Source: CAG-791 sp963593905
GTDB lineage: Bacteria; Bacillota; Clostridia; Lachnospirales; Lachnospiraceae
Reading direction: 5' to 3'
Assembly (NCBI GenBank): GCA_963593905.1
Contig: CAVBBL010000010.1
Coordinates: 17,212-81,211 of the forward strand
Length of the DNA stretch: 64,000 nucleotides
Both the position numbers and the translations under genes were made by a program. The notes under the pieces were generated by a model, which worked only from the letters and a program-made list of their open reading frames with translations, searched no databases and was not told where the DNA came from. Numbering within the stretch: the first letter of the stretch is position 1; each line of letters opens with the position of its first letter. Positions 1-9,632 of this stretch are shown here, in pieces.

Positions 1-1577
1 GCGGAAGTGGCCTCATCCAGAATCAGGATCTCCGGCTCATTATAAAGGGCTCTGGCAATACCGATTCGCTGGCGCTGCCCGCCGGAAAGCCGCACACCAC
101 CTTCCCCGATTTCTGTATCCAGGCCGTCCTTTAAGCTGTCTATAAGCTCCCGCAGCTGTGCCCGCTCTATGGCATATTGCATGCGTCTGTCATCGATCTG
201 CTCTTCCTCGATGCCAAAGGCGATATTTCGCCGGATGGTATCGTCCAGCAGATAAATGCTCTGGGGAATGTAGCCGATCTTGTGATGCCAGGCATCCAGG
301 TTCTGAAAGACGTCCTTGCCCCCGGCCATGATCTTTCCCTCTGAAGGTTCCAGGATTCCCAGAATCACGTCCGCCAGGGTGGTCTTGCCGGCACCGGATT
401 GGCCGATAAAAGCCACAGAGCTGTTTTTGGGGATCTCCAGATCAAGGTGATCCAATACCTTTTTCTCATTGTCCGGATAAGAGAAGGAAATATCCTGAAC
501 ATGGATGGCATCTGTCAGTTCGATCTCTCCCCCCTCTGTTCTCGTCTCCCGTATCTTATTGAGACGCTCGATCTCCTTTAGATCCTGATAGACCGCATCC
601 ACTGAGGCTTTTTGATACATAATATTGCTCATATACTCGGTAATGCGGTTAAAGGAGGGAAGCATCCGGAAAGCCGCCACGGCAAAGACAGACATGACCG
701 GCAGGAAATAATCCAGATTGGTTCCCATCATTACCTTAATGCCGATGGTTCCCAGAAGACCGGCGATACATACCGTCTCCAGCAAGGGCTTCGGGATTGC
801 TACCAGACTGTGGTAGCTGCACTCTGTATCCGCATGGCCTTTGTAGGCCTTATCGAATTGATGATAGAAGAAATCCTCCTCATTCAGGACCTTGATCTCC
901 TTGATGCCTCCCAGTCCCTGCTGCACCCATTTGTTGACTTCCATGTAATAATAGCGGCTCTTTTCTCCCAATCTGGAGAGGATCTTTTTATACACCTTAG
1001 CAAAGAGCACCAACATCAGCAGCATCAAAACCAGGATGGCCAGTGTGATGGATTTGTCCTGAATCAGCAGATAAATGAACAAAGTGGCGCAGACCATTCC
1101 CTCAGTGCACAGCTGTATACAGCCCTGTATGACTCCGTAGAAATTGCCTGCATCCACATTGATATTGCGCAGCAGCTCGGCGCTGTTTTTGGAGACATGA
1201 AACAGATAGGGCTGATGCAGATAGCAGTTCATCATCTGGTCCGAGAGGATGTGCAGGTTTTTATATACAAAACGATACTGCCTGTTGTACATAAAAATCA
1301 AATAACAATTCTTAATGATGTAAACCAGAATCATCATGCCGATCAGCACCAGCGCAAGCTGCAGATTGGACTGTAGATGTAAAGTTCTGTAGATAAAGGA
1401 ATAGTACTTCTGCTGGGACAGGGAACCGGACTGCATGATGGCTGTGATGACCGGCAGAATTGCCGATACGCCCAAAAGCTCCAGGGCAGCACCGATGACG
1501 ATCAGCACGGTCATGCCAAGTAATTCCCATTTTTGTTTTGTGGATAAAATATAGCCAAGTTTCCTGATTGTCTGCAT
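1..1577 (-). CDS. PglK-like ABC exporter (membrane domain plus ATPase), cut by the window edge
   Basis: The 3' end lies outside the window; about 525 residues are visible from an ATG at 1577. The N-terminal half (roughly residues 18-310) is a multi-span ABC exporter membrane domain. The ATPase domain shows Walker A GQSGAGKT (about residue 392), signature LSGGQRQR (about 497) and Walker B LILDEATSA just before the edge. It closely resembles the exporter at 28679-30436 in layout. Family knowledge: PglK/WlaB-type exporters flip lipid-linked oligosaccharides across the membrane. As the last visible gene of the polysaccharide locus, it probably exports a lipid-linked glycan, but the substrate is inferred. 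Confidence 0.88.
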   Translation of the reverse strand, partial: MQTIRKLGYILSTKQKWELLGMTVLIVIGAALELLGVSAILPVITAIMQSGSLSQQKYYSFIYRTLHLQSNLQLALVLIGMMILVYIIKNCYLIFMYNRQYRFVYKNLHILSDQMMNCYLHQPYLFHVSKNSAELLRNINVDAGNFYGVIQGCIQLCTEGMVCATLFIYLLIQDKSITLAILVLMLLMLVLFAKVYKKILSRLGEKSRYYYMEVNKWVQQGLGGIKEIKVLNEEDFFYHQFDKAYKGHADTECSYHSLVAIPKPLLETVCIAGLLGTIGIKVMMGTNLDYFLPVMSVFAVAAFRMLPSFNRITEYMSNIMYQKASVDAVYQDLKEIERLNKIRETRTEGGEIELTDAIHVQDISFSYPDNEKKVLDHLDLEIPKNSSVAFIGQSGAGKTTLADVILGILEPSEGKIMAGGKDVFQNLDAWHHKIGYIPQSIYLLDDTIRRNIAFGIEEEQIDDRRMQYAIERAQLRELIDSLKDGLDTEIGEGGVRLSGGQRQRIGIARALYNEPEILILDEATS

Positions 1578-1659
1578 ATCTACCTCTATATGTGTATGTC
1601 GCTCACCGGTTATGACAACGGCGACAGGACCCTTTCTCTTTGAAAATGTAACGCCAGAA

Positions 1660-2403
1660 TCAGCCTTTTATGAGCCTGCGCAGGCTGTCATAGCAGTGCA
1701 GCCGAATCAACACAGCGATCCCTGCCTGCTTCAGCCTTGTCCCCCATCCCTTGTGGAATTTGGGATATTGGGCATTATGTCCCTCCCATTGATGGAATGC
1801 AAAGGGCGTCACCCCTTCGTTTTCAGGCACTCTCCGCTCCTGGGCAAAATGACAGGCCACTTCCACCGGCGCAATCCGCAGCCCCTTCTGTTCTAAGAGC
1901 TGCCTGTGCCGGCTGCAAAGGAAAATATCTTCGTTTTCTCCCGGGCCGCACACCAACTGCTCCTGAGATGGCAGCGCCAGCAGACGACTGCTGCGAAGAG
2001 AAGCGCCTCCGTTGCCCACCCGGCAAAGTCTCCCTGCCTCATCCCGCGGCGCGATGTCTTTGGGCCAGGGTGCTCCGATGTAATCATACTGCAAAAAGGC
2101 ATCCTGCCACGCCCTCGGATTCACCACAAAGCCATCCCACTGCACTACCATGACAAAGGATGTCTTCACATATTGATATAATTCAAAAAGCATGAACTGA
2201 TTATACGCATCAATGGAACAGATCCTGGGAATTCTGACAAAGGTGATTCCCTCCGGCAAATGCGCCGGCTCCTCATCTGTCAGCAGCAATACCTGTCCGT
2301 ATGCGACCTCTCTCATACTGTAACGCAGTGCCTTGACGGTCTCCGCCACATGGGTGGAAGCCGCCGCTGCCAACGTCACCTGCGGCAATTGTAATTTTTT
2401 CAC
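1660..2403 (-). CDS. DUF5672-type putative glycosyltransferase
   Basis: A 247-residue protein clearly related to the product of 27960-28661: both have LQLPxVTLAA near the start, a DGFVVNPxxWQDxFLxYDYIG block, a CRVGN block and a C-terminal FxFHxWEG block. DUF5672 proteins are usually found in glycan loci and are thought to be glycosyltransferases; activity is unproven. The GTG at 2403 is chosen because AGAGG lies just upstream; ATGs at 2427 and 2433 lack such a site. This copy has a C-terminal basic tail of about 30 residues that the paralogue lacks. Confidence 0.75.
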   Translation of the reverse strand: MKKLQLPQVTLAAAASTHVAETVKALRYSMREVAYGQVLLLTDEEPAHLPEGITFVRIPRICSIDAYNQFMLFELYQYVKTSFVMVVQWDGFVVNPRAWQDAFLQYDYIGAPWPKDIAPRDEAGRLCRVGNGGASLRSSRLLALPSQEQLVCGPGENEDIFLCSRHRQLLEQKGLRIAPVEVACHFAQERRVPENEGVTPFAFHQWEGHNAQYPKFHKGWGTRLKQAGIAVLIRLHCYDSLRRLIKG

Positions 2404-2477
2404 TGGTACCTCTTTTCTGCGCGGCATAATCATGAAGAGGCGATGCACATCTCCGATTTCAGTCTGCCGCCGCAGTT

Positions 2478-3341
2478 TTATACAATCTTTAATGCGATGC
2501 CGCCGTACGCCGCCGCAAATCTGGAAAAAATGCTGGCATAGGACCCCAGGATATATCTGGTCTGGGACAGGCAAAGGGCATCGATCACCGAGGAATGCAT
2601 TCCCTCCTTGCTGGAACGGCTCAGGACCTTACCGGGCTGCGACAGAATCCGCTCACCGAAAATCTCCTCCATATGACGCTGCTCTTCCCAGTCATCCGTA
2701 GCCAGAAAGAAGCAGGCCTGGGGATCCTCCTTTACTGCCTTTTTCATACTGTCCACAAACCGCTCTGTGGGACTGCCCGCCGTGGCCGGTCCATGATCCG
2801 TGCGCCGGATATGCACGCCAATACAGTGCTGCCTCTTATCCCCCAGGATTTCTGCCGCCTCTTCCAGATAGTGCTGCTTAAAGCGGATCGTCCGAAGGTC
2901 TCCCTTGCCGGTAATGCAATTATACGCCTCGAAATAGCAGCTTACTCCTTTTGCTTTTTCCTCCTCAAAGAGAGCATTGCCATCCTCATAGCTGTTTTTG
3001 TATACCGGGCATTTCGCTTTATAATATCCGGTCAGGGTTCCATACTGCAGGGCAAAGCTTCCCCGAATCCCCAGTTCTTTCGCAATCCGGATCATACCCT
3101 TGAGGGTATGGTCCTTTTTCAGTTCCTGCAGTTTCCCCTCGAATCGGCAGCAGTCATAAACCCGGCAGGGAATATCCGCAAACTGATTTTCTTCAAATAT
3201 GTCCCGATAGCAGATATCACAGTCGGACGTCTTTTGCCAGATGATGATCAGCTCCTGTCCGTATTTTTTTGCCAGTGCATAGGCGTCAGCCAGCACATAG
3301 ATTCTGCTGGTCAGACCGCTGGTAGGATCACATACGATCAT
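2478..3341 (-). CDS. Fucosyltransferase-like glycosyltransferase (GT23/NodZ-like fold)
   Basis: A 287-residue cytoplasmic protein with GVHIRRTDHG at residues 175-184 and FFLATDD at 211-217. HxRxxD followed by an (S/A)xD motif is typical of the GT23/NodZ and GT11 fucosyltransferase superfamily, where the Arg helps bind GDP-fucose. The closing block LGSYASIFSRFAAAYGG fits the C-terminal donor-binding part. ATG start at 3341. The next gene upstream (3400-4371) is a distant relative. Fucose as donor is an inference from the fold; the exact family is uncertain. Confidence 0.6.
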   Translation of the reverse strand: MIVCDPTSGLTSRIYVLADAYALAKKYGQELIIIWQKTSDCDICYRDIFEENQFADIPCRVYDCCRFEGKLQELKKDHTLKGMIRIAKELGIRGSFALQYGTLTGYYKAKCPVYKNSYEDGNALFEEEKAKGVSCYFEAYNCITGKGDLRTIRFKQHYLEEAAEILGDKRQHCIGVHIRRTDHGPATAGSPTERFVDSMKKAVKEDPQACFFLATDDWEEQRHMEEIFGERILSQPGKVLSRSSKEGMHSSVIDALCLSQTRYILGSYASIFSRFAAAYGGIALKIV

Positions 3342-3399
3342 AATTTCCTTTCCATTCTATCCATGCCGCCGATAGGCTGCGGCATTCATCCTCACAAGA

Positions 3400-4371
3400 T
3401 CAGGGATATAATCCCAGGTCATACAGATAGATCTCCTCATAGGCCGATCCCTGCAGCACGGCGCCGTAGGCGCCGCTGACCCGGCCGGCCACCAGGGCAT
3501 TGCACCCGGATAAAAGGCCGATGGTCACTGCATATTCAAGCCCTTTCTGATATTGTGCCTTTACCGGGTCCGCCGCCGCAGCGTCCATCTCGTCCGTCAT
3601 CTCATTAATATATCTGTCTCCGGTATCCTCGTATCGCCGCTCTCCGTAGGTCAGAAGTTTCTCTCCAAAGCGGCTTCGGAAAGCCCGCAGGGCAGAAGCA
3701 TCCTCCGTAGCCAGATAAAGTACCGGACAATGGAGCCTTGCCATCATCTCCTCTGCCTTATCCATGACATCCTTCACATCCGGCTGGATGGGATGCCCCG
3801 AGGGGCGCTTAGAGAGATAGTCTGTTCCTCTACACAATACGCCCAATACCCTTCTGTTTTGAAAGAGCGATGCCTTCGCTTTGTCGGTCTCCCCTTTTAC
3901 TTTATCAGAAGGCTGCAGATAACGGGCACCTAATTTTTGCCACATTGCCCACTCTTTTGTTCTTTTTTCAATACCGGGAAGCGGTCCCTTTTCCGGCGCA
4001 TTGATAGAGCTTAAGATGATGTTCTTACTGTGGGCGATATCCTGCAGTGTATAGCCGCAGGGCTGCCGGAAATAATACTCCCAGGCATTGACCTGTCCAA
4101 CGACTTCCCTGGTCAAATAGGTGTTGTAGGCATTTTGCATATCTACCACCGGAATGTATCCCCGCTCCAGGGCATAGCCGATCCACCCTAAATTCGTCAG
4201 GACAAAGGAATACAGCCCCGCATTAGGGGCATTTCTTCTTATGACGAAGAACGTCTTGTCCGGATTCTCCTCTCCCCAGGAGAGATGCTTTTCTTTTTCT
4301 TTATACAGAACCACCGCCCGATTGATCAGCGGATTTTTCTGCAGGATTGTTTTAAGGATACTGTCTTTCAT
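3400..4371 (-). CDS. Fucosyltransferase-like protein of a polysaccharide locus
   Basis: A 323-residue protein with GVLCRGTDY at 177-185, in the position of the HxRGTD motif of fucosyltransferase-like enzymes, and LYLATED at 218-224. The His of the motif is replaced by Cys. The C-terminal block with VAGRVSGAYGAV resembles the donor-binding end of the neighbour at 2478-3341. Its ATG overlaps the stop of the upstream GT2 gene (ATGA, 4368-4371), so the two are probably translated together. It has no signal peptide or membrane span. The donor sugar is unknown. Confidence 0.5.
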   Translation of the reverse strand: MKDSILKTILQKNPLINRAVVLYKEKEKHLSWGEENPDKTFFVIRRNAPNAGLYSFVLTNLGWIGYALERGYIPVVDMQNAYNTYLTREVVGQVNAWEYYFRQPCGYTLQDIAHSKNIILSSINAPEKGPLPGIEKRTKEWAMWQKLGARYLQPSDKVKGETDKAKASLFQNRRVLGVLCRGTDYLSKRPSGHPIQPDVKDVMDKAEEMMARLHCPVLYLATEDASALRAFRSRFGEKLLTYGERRYEDTGDRYINEMTDEMDAAAADPVKAQYQKGLEYAVTIGLLSGCNALVAGRVSGAYGAVLQGSAYEEIYLYDLGLYP

Positions 4372-5345
4372 ATCCGTTTTGTCTCCTTAGGCAGCAGCAT
4401 CTTTTCCGCTATTTTGTCCATTCTCCGAAGGACGGCTCTCCCATAGCGGTATCTCCAGAGAAACTGTGTGCGACGAAGGTAACCTAAAACACCATTGCGG
4501 TTATCCGGGAAATCTATGTACCGGAAATAATCTTCTCCGTACGTTTCCACAAATTCCTTCATTTCCTTCTGCCACCAATATTCTCTTTCCCTAAGGCCGT
4601 TTCGTCCCAGGTCAATACCCGCCTCTTTATAAGCCAACAGCCAGGATTCCGGTATTTTCTCCATCTTTTTCGGAGTGTCCATGTGATGATACATACGATA
4701 GATTTCGAAAACACTCTTTTCGGGATGATGAATCCGCTCATAGCATTGATACCAGAGATTTTTACACTTCATCCGGTCCCAGTCCGTGTACTGAAAGTGC
4801 ATGACTTCTATATCGGAAAGCACTCTTTCCTCCCCATTTACAGGCAGGGGTACACGGATGCTGTGCATTTCCCGACCCTCGTGGGGGGTCCCGTCATCCA
4901 TCATGGCGAAGATATTTTCCTCCCCTTCCGTCATCCAGAAATGGGAAAAATCTGCGGCAATACAGGGCCATTTCATTCGGAAAACTGTCCCCGGCACTGC
5001 GGTGATCATTTCCTCCCACTCCGGCGAATCCGAAAAATTGCCTGTGAGAAATTCATCCGCATCCAGTGCCACCAGAAGCTTTTTCCCGGAGATCTTCCTC
5101 GCCTCCTCGATCAGAAGTTTCTGACGCCCGTTTTCATTAAAGCTCTCCGACGGATTGCTGATCAGACGCACCTTGGGAAATTGCTGACAGATCTTTGCCG
5201 TCCTGTCCTGGGAATGCTGATCTGCCACGATGATGCAGTCTGCCCAGAGAGAGGCCGCCGCCAGAAACCGTTCCATGATCCATTCTTCATTTTTAACCGG
5301 TGTCATGCAAATGACCTTGGCACGCTCTTTCTCCAATTCCTTCAA
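4368..5345 (-). CDS. Family 2 glycosyltransferase
   Basis: A 325-residue GT-A enzyme. The N-terminal MTPVKNEEWIMERF and DADEF at 95-99 match the nucleotide-binding and DxD regions of GT2 enzymes that open with a PVKNE block. The start is a TTG at 5345, preceded by GAGAGG at good spacing; no in-frame ATG lies near. The stop overlaps the next gene by 4 bp. It is probably a cytoplasmic transferase extending the repeat unit; acceptor and donor cannot be read from sequence. Confidence 0.78.
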   Translation of the reverse strand: MKELEKERAKVICMTPVKNEEWIMERFLAAASLWADCIIVADQHSQDRTAKICQQFPKVRLISNPSESFNENGRQKLLIEEARKISGKKLLVALDADEFLTGNFSDSPEWEEMITAVPGTVFRMKWPCIAADFSHFWMTEGEENIFAMMDDGTPHEGREMHSIRVPLPVNGEERVLSDIEVMHFQYTDWDRMKCKNLWYQCYERIHHPEKSVFEIYRMYHHMDTPKKMEKIPESWLLAYKEAGIDLGRNGLREREYWWQKEMKEFVETYGEDYFRYIDFPDNRNGVLGYLRRTQFLWRYRYGRAVLRRMDKIAEKMLLPKETKRI

Positions 5346-5394
5346 TCCTATCCTCTCTCCCGGAATGCTTTGCTATGAAAAGGCAAGGGTAATC

Positions 5395-6453
5395 TCATTT
5401 CCCTGCTTTTTCTCCCAGCAGCCATTTTCCTCCCATGGGAATCCTTTCTATGACCACGATGACCGCCAAAGAAACTAACATTATCCCCAAAGTTTCCAAC
5501 AGGGCCATTTTAACATGAAAGCCATCCGCCGGAACCTTTCGCAGAACTTCTGTACACAGATACCCCGAAATCAAATAGATTCCCATGGTCTTTCTGCCGA
5601 GAAATGAAAGACCATTCCAAACTTTGTCAAAGCCGTGCGCATGGCCTGCTGTTTTGTCATAGAGAAACCATACCGCTGCCGCCACTGTCACACTGCCGCT
5701 GATTCCGATCACGATATAGTGAATCCTGTAGGAAAGCAAAGAAACCTGCAGACTCTCCGTCAGCTGCCTGACCAAAAGAGGCACATATATGAGAAAACAT
5801 GGCACCGTTATCGCAAGCTTCTCCAGCCATCCATGGCTTTTCTCTTTTCTTTTTCTTTTCGATATTCCTACCAGATAACCTGTCAGAAAAAGCGGCCAGT
5901 TCGTGATGTACGTATTCAGGTTGCAGAAATTCTCCGGTACATCGATCCGGCAGGTGCACAGGTAAAGCAGCACGAACAGGAGCATACTGTATTGGCCCAG
6001 GCATCCTCCCACCGTCACGATCACAGTATACAGAAAAACCGCCCATAAAAACCATTGACTGCTGAAAAAATACAATAACCATGTCCCCGGCAATTCCCCC
6101 CATGCAGGAGGCCCGCCATTTAGGACAGCGCTGCTCCATACATAGATTTCATAGAGTACACTCCATGAAAAGATCGGAATCACAAGAGACTGTATCCTGT
6201 GCACGAGACATTCTTTCCCCGCATAGCGCTCCCGGCTTCCTGCCGTAAAATATCCGGCTATAAGCATGAACAGAGGCATGTGGAAGCTGTAGATCCCAAT
6301 ATACAATGGATTGCTTTGAAATGTACCGTTTCCCTCATAGATACGCCCGCTGCCGAATTGGATGCAATGCCCCAATACCACCAGAATAATGGCTATTCCC
6401 TTCAGGATATCCGGATATGGGTCTCTTTTCTGCCGTACTCCCTCTCTCTCCAT
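5395..6453 (-). CDS. Acyltransferase 3 family membrane protein (sugar O-acyltransferase)
   Basis: A 352-residue protein with about ten hydrophobic spans. The N-terminal DILKGIAIILVVLGHCIQF block contains the conserved His (H29) of the Acyltransferase_3 (OafA/YrhL-like) family. These proteins move acetyl or similar groups from the cytoplasm onto surface sugars. ATG at 6453 directly abuts the stop of the upstream GT4 gene at 6454. The setting suggests O-acetylation of the polymer made by this locus. Confidence 0.85.
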   Translation of the reverse strand: MEREGVRQKRDPYPDILKGIAIILVVLGHCIQFGSGRIYEGNGTFQSNPLYIGIYSFHMPLFMLIAGYFTAGSRERYAGKECLVHRIQSLVIPIFSWSVLYEIYVWSSAVLNGGPPAWGELPGTWLLYFFSSQWFLWAVFLYTVIVTVGGCLGQYSMLLFVLLYLCTCRIDVPENFCNLNTYITNWPLFLTGYLVGISKRKRKEKSHGWLEKLAITVPCFLIYVPLLVRQLTESLQVSLLSYRIHYIVIGISGSVTVAAAVWFLYDKTAGHAHGFDKVWNGLSFLGRKTMGIYLISGYLCTEVLRKVPADGFHVKMALLETLGIMLVSLAVIVVIERIPMGGKWLLGEKAGK

Positions 6454-7677
6454 CTACTCTCCCCGGTACAACTTTACCAGCTTTTCACAATAGCTCTCCA
6501 AGGTATCAAAATGTGACATCCATGCTTTTGTGTGGGCGCTGTATTCCCTGCAGGTATCCGGTGACTGCCATAATCTGTGGATAGCCTCTGTCAGACTGTC
6601 CGCATCACCGCCTCTGAAAAGCTCTCCGGTCTGGCAGCCTTCCTTCAGGCACAGCAGCTCCGGCGTGCCTCCCAGATCAGAGGCCAGCACCGGCACGCCC
6701 AGAGCCTGCGCCTCCACGACGCTGAACGGGCAGTTTTCATACCACTCCGACGGGAAGACCACAAACTGTGCGCCGTCGATGATATCCTGCAGCGCCTGTC
6801 CTGTCAGAAATCCTTTATTCTCCACATTTTCAGCGGCATTTACCAGCTCTTCCAGCTCCCCTTTGCCGGCAAAGACAAAAGGAATCTCCGGCAGCTGCCG
6901 GCAGGCTGAAAGAAGCGTCAGAATACCCTTTTCCTGCGAATAGCGGCCAAAATAAAGGACGTAAGCGGCCTTCACGCCTTCCTGCGGCGCTTGTATTTTT
7001 GTTTCCACGAAATTATACAGGGTCACAGTCTTTTCTTTAAAGAGCGGATTTCTGGAGAGCATACGGTTCATGAATTCGCTGGGACAGATGATCGTATCCA
7101 CCAGCTCATAAGTCTTTCGTCCGGCATAGATCCGCGCCTCTATGGTTCCCAGGATACTGCGAAGCCGGGAGCCGTGTATGCATCGATTCTTCATGCAATG
7201 CCCAAAGTCCCCATAGGTACAGGCGTCACAGATCTTACCGGTCGCCGGTATCCGCAGCATATGATTGGGACAGACCCATTGGTAATCATGGGCTGTATAA
7301 AGGATCCGCACCGATTGGCCGCTTTTTTTTTCGTAGTCTCTGATTTCTTCGATGACAGAAGGTGTCAGCTGAAAATTGATATTATTTAGATGGACAGCAT
7401 CGGGCTTAAAATCCTCCAACACGAGTCGAATTTTTGCCCTGGCTTCCCTGGAATAGATAATTTTGAAAGGATAGGTGAGTTTGGATAATCCGCTGCCGTG
7501 AAAATCCATGTCGGCGGTATAGGAATCCACGCGGTTGCCCACTATACGCCCCGCGTGTTCCATACCGAAATATTGTACCTCATGTCCCTGGCTTTGCAGC
7601 ATTTCCCCCAGCTTAAAAATATAGGTCTCAGATCCGCCGTTGGGATACAGGAATTTATTTACCATCAAAATGCGCAT
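6454..7677 (-). CDS. Family 4 glycosyltransferase
   Basis: A 407-residue GT-B enzyme. The N terminus MRILMVNKFLYPNGGSETY is the acceptor-side GT4 opening with a GGSE loop. The C-terminal half has YFGRYSQEKG and the E-x7-E motif in FPSEWYENCPFSVVEAQ that binds the donor nucleotide sugar. A cysteine-rich stretch in the middle (about 153-169) is common in this subgroup. ATG at 7677 adjoins the upstream stop at 7678. Donor unknown. Confidence 0.85.
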   Translation of the reverse strand: MRILMVNKFLYPNGGSETYIFKLGEMLQSQGHEVQYFGMEHAGRIVGNRVDSYTADMDFHGSGLSKLTYPFKIIYSREARAKIRLVLEDFKPDAVHLNNINFQLTPSVIEEIRDYEKKSGQSVRILYTAHDYQWVCPNHMLRIPATGKICDACTYGDFGHCMKNRCIHGSRLRSILGTIEARIYAGRKTYELVDTIICPSEFMNRMLSRNPLFKEKTVTLYNFVETKIQAPQEGVKAAYVLYFGRYSQEKGILTLLSACRQLPEIPFVFAGKGELEELVNAAENVENKGFLTGQALQDIIDGAQFVVFPSEWYENCPFSVVEAQALGVPVLASDLGGTPELLCLKEGCQTGELFRGGDADSLTEAIHRLWQSPDTCREYSAHTKAWMSHFDTLESYCEKLVKLYRGE

Positions 7678-9612
7678 CTATTTTCCTTCCTTGCGGTGTT
7701 TCTCTATGGCGCTGCGGTATACTGCCAATGTCTCTTCCACGACCTTGTCCCACTGATAGCGTCCGCAGATATAATCCGATGCCTGACTGCGGTATTTTTC
7801 CACCGTCTCCGGGTGCTCTAACAGTTCCTGCAGGACCTTGGCCAGCTGCGCGGCATCTCCCTTGGCAAAGTGCAGGGCATGATCTTCTACCACTTCTGTA
7901 TTTTCCTTGATGTCGCTGACCACGCAGCAATTGCCATAGCTCATAGCCTCTAAAACGCTCAGGGCCATTCCTTCCACATCACTGGGCTGCACGAATACAT
8001 AGGCGTTGGAATACAACTCCTCCAGAATCTCTCCCTGTACAAAATAGGTCATGATGATCCGGTCATCTTTGGCTGCCGCCGCTCTGATTTCCTCTACATA
8101 CTCGATGGCATTGCTGTCACCTCCGGCAATCACCAGCTTTTTATCCGTATGCAGCTTTTCATAGGCCTCGATCAGATAATGGACACCCTTTTCCGGCACC
8201 AGTCTGGAGAGGAAGAGGATGTAGCTGTCTTTTTCCAGTCCGTACTTTTCCCGGATTACAGAGACAGGCCGCTTTACGGGTCTGTCGATTCCGTTCGGAA
8301 TAAAATGCGTCCGCCTTCCATAGGTATCCAGAAAATACTGCTGCACATTGGCGGAAAGCACAATGACCTCGTCCGCTTTTTGAGCCGCGGTTTTTTCGCC
8401 TCGCCTTAGCATCTTAGAGGCGAAATTCCCCCACTTTGCTCTCTGCCAGTCCAGACCGTGAATGGTGGCCACACAGGGAATCCCGAAAAGATGGGGAAGC
8501 CAGAGCATGATACAGGGACCCTCTGCGTGATAATGAATCACGTCATAATGCCCGAACAGCACTCTGATGGAAGCCAAAATCGAGTAGACGATGGCGTTGA
8601 GTTTGCCGTTGTGAAAAGTAGGGATCGTAAAGAGCCGTACGCCGTGATAAAACCTGCCCTGGGCTCTGGTGGTATATTGCTTGCCGGAAACATGATAGCC
8701 GAAACGGTTATAGGCATCCACCTGCATTCCCTGCTCTGCCATCCGGGTGGAGAGCTCCTCTACCACGATCTCCACGCCCCCTTCCCGGGAAGGGATTCGC
8801 TTATGGCCGATCATGGCAATCTTCATACGGCTTTTGCGGATTCTCTTTTTCTCCCGTCTGCCCTCCTTACAGGTCTCGATGACATAAGCTGCATTGGTGG
8901 AGATATAGCGCCTCATCAGTCGATGGGGATCCTGAAACAGACGAAAAAGCCACTCCAGGTAAGCCTCCTGCATCCAATGAGGCGCCCGCTTGATGGTGCC
9001 TGCGTGGAAATCAAAGCCGGCGCCTACACCGATCATGACGCCGCTTACCTTTCCCTTGTGGGCTGCCATCCAGAACTCCTGCTTGGGAGCTCCCAGTCCC
9101 ACCCAGATAAAGTCAGGCTTTGCCTCATTGATCATGCGGATGGCTTTCTCGTCCTCCTCCGGTGGGATATCCTCCACAGAAGGATAATAGGGCGGGGCAT
9201 ACATGCCTGCAATGTTAAGCCCCGGGAATTCCTTCAGAAGCTTTTCCTTTAGAATCTGCAGGGTGCTGTCCTTACTGCCGAAGAAGAAATGTCTGTATCC
9301 CTTCTCTGCGGAGAGGGCGAAAATCTGCGGCATCAGATCCGGTCCTGCCACCCTCTGGGCGCTGTAATATCCCCTTCGCCTGCTTACGTAGGACAGAGGC
9401 TTGCCGTCCGGCAGTGCCATGGCCCCGCCGTTTTGCACAGCCTGATATTTCGGATCCCGAAAGGCTGTCACTGTGGTATGAACATTGGAAACACAGATAT
9501 AATCCCCCCGCAGTTCCTCCAGATGCTCGCTGATGTAATCCAGCGTATCCTGCATGGTGGTGACATTGATATTGGTATTCAGTATTTTGCAGTACTGCAG
9601 TTTCTGACTCAA
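7678..9612 (-). CDS. GT26 (WecG/TagA/CpsF)-GT4 fusion glycosyltransferase
   Basis: A 644-residue two-domain protein. Residues 1-245 are a GT26 domain (SNVHTTV, MALPDGKPL, FGSKDS, VGLGAPKQE, GVGAGFDFHAG, RAPHWMQ). A short basic linker (about 247-262) leads to a GT4 domain from 263, with GHKRIPSREGGVE and the donor motif EGMALSVLE. GT26 enzymes usually add the second sugar to a lipid-linked first sugar (ManNAc transfer for TagA/WecG). The fusion could couple the second and third steps. The start is TTG at 9612 with AAGGAG five bases upstream. No ribosome site is close to the internal ATG at the domain junction, so this is one polypeptide. Confidence 0.85.
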   Translation of the reverse strand: MSQKLQYCKILNTNINVTTMQDTLDYISEHLEELRGDYICVSNVHTTVTAFRDPKYQAVQNGGAMALPDGKPLSYVSRRRGYYSAQRVAGPDLMPQIFALSAEKGYRHFFFGSKDSTLQILKEKLLKEFPGLNIAGMYAPPYYPSVEDIPPEEDEKAIRMINEAKPDFIWVGLGAPKQEFWMAAHKGKVSGVMIGVGAGFDFHAGTIKRAPHWMQEAYLEWLFRLFQDPHRLMRRYISTNAAYVIETCKEGRREKKRIRKSRMKIAMIGHKRIPSREGGVEIVVEELSTRMAEQGMQVDAYNRFGYHVSGKQYTTRAQGRFYHGVRLFTIPTFHNGKLNAIVYSILASIRVLFGHYDVIHYHAEGPCIMLWLPHLFGIPCVATIHGLDWQRAKWGNFASKMLRRGEKTAAQKADEVIVLSANVQQYFLDTYGRRTHFIPNGIDRPVKRPVSVIREKYGLEKDSYILFLSRLVPEKGVHYLIEAYEKLHTDKKLVIAGGDSNAIEYVEEIRAAAAKDDRIIMTYFVQGEILEELYSNAYVFVQPSDVEGMALSVLEAMSYGNCCVVSDIKENTEVVEDHALHFAKGDAAQLAKVLQELLEHPETVEKYRSQASDYICGRYQWDKVVEETLAVYRSAIEKHRKEGK

Positions 9613-9632
9613 TGGATCTCCTTTTGGAATAC

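Noticed and set aside
612..1376. Open frame of 254 codons on the plus strand
   Set aside because: It lies opposite the ABC exporter, whose catalytic motifs are clear on the minus strand; the plus-strand product is His/Gln-rich with no recognisable motif.
8458..9252. Open frame of 264 codons on the plus strand
   Set aside because: It is antisense to the GT26-GT4 fusion with well-supported domains and has no ribosome site or family pattern.
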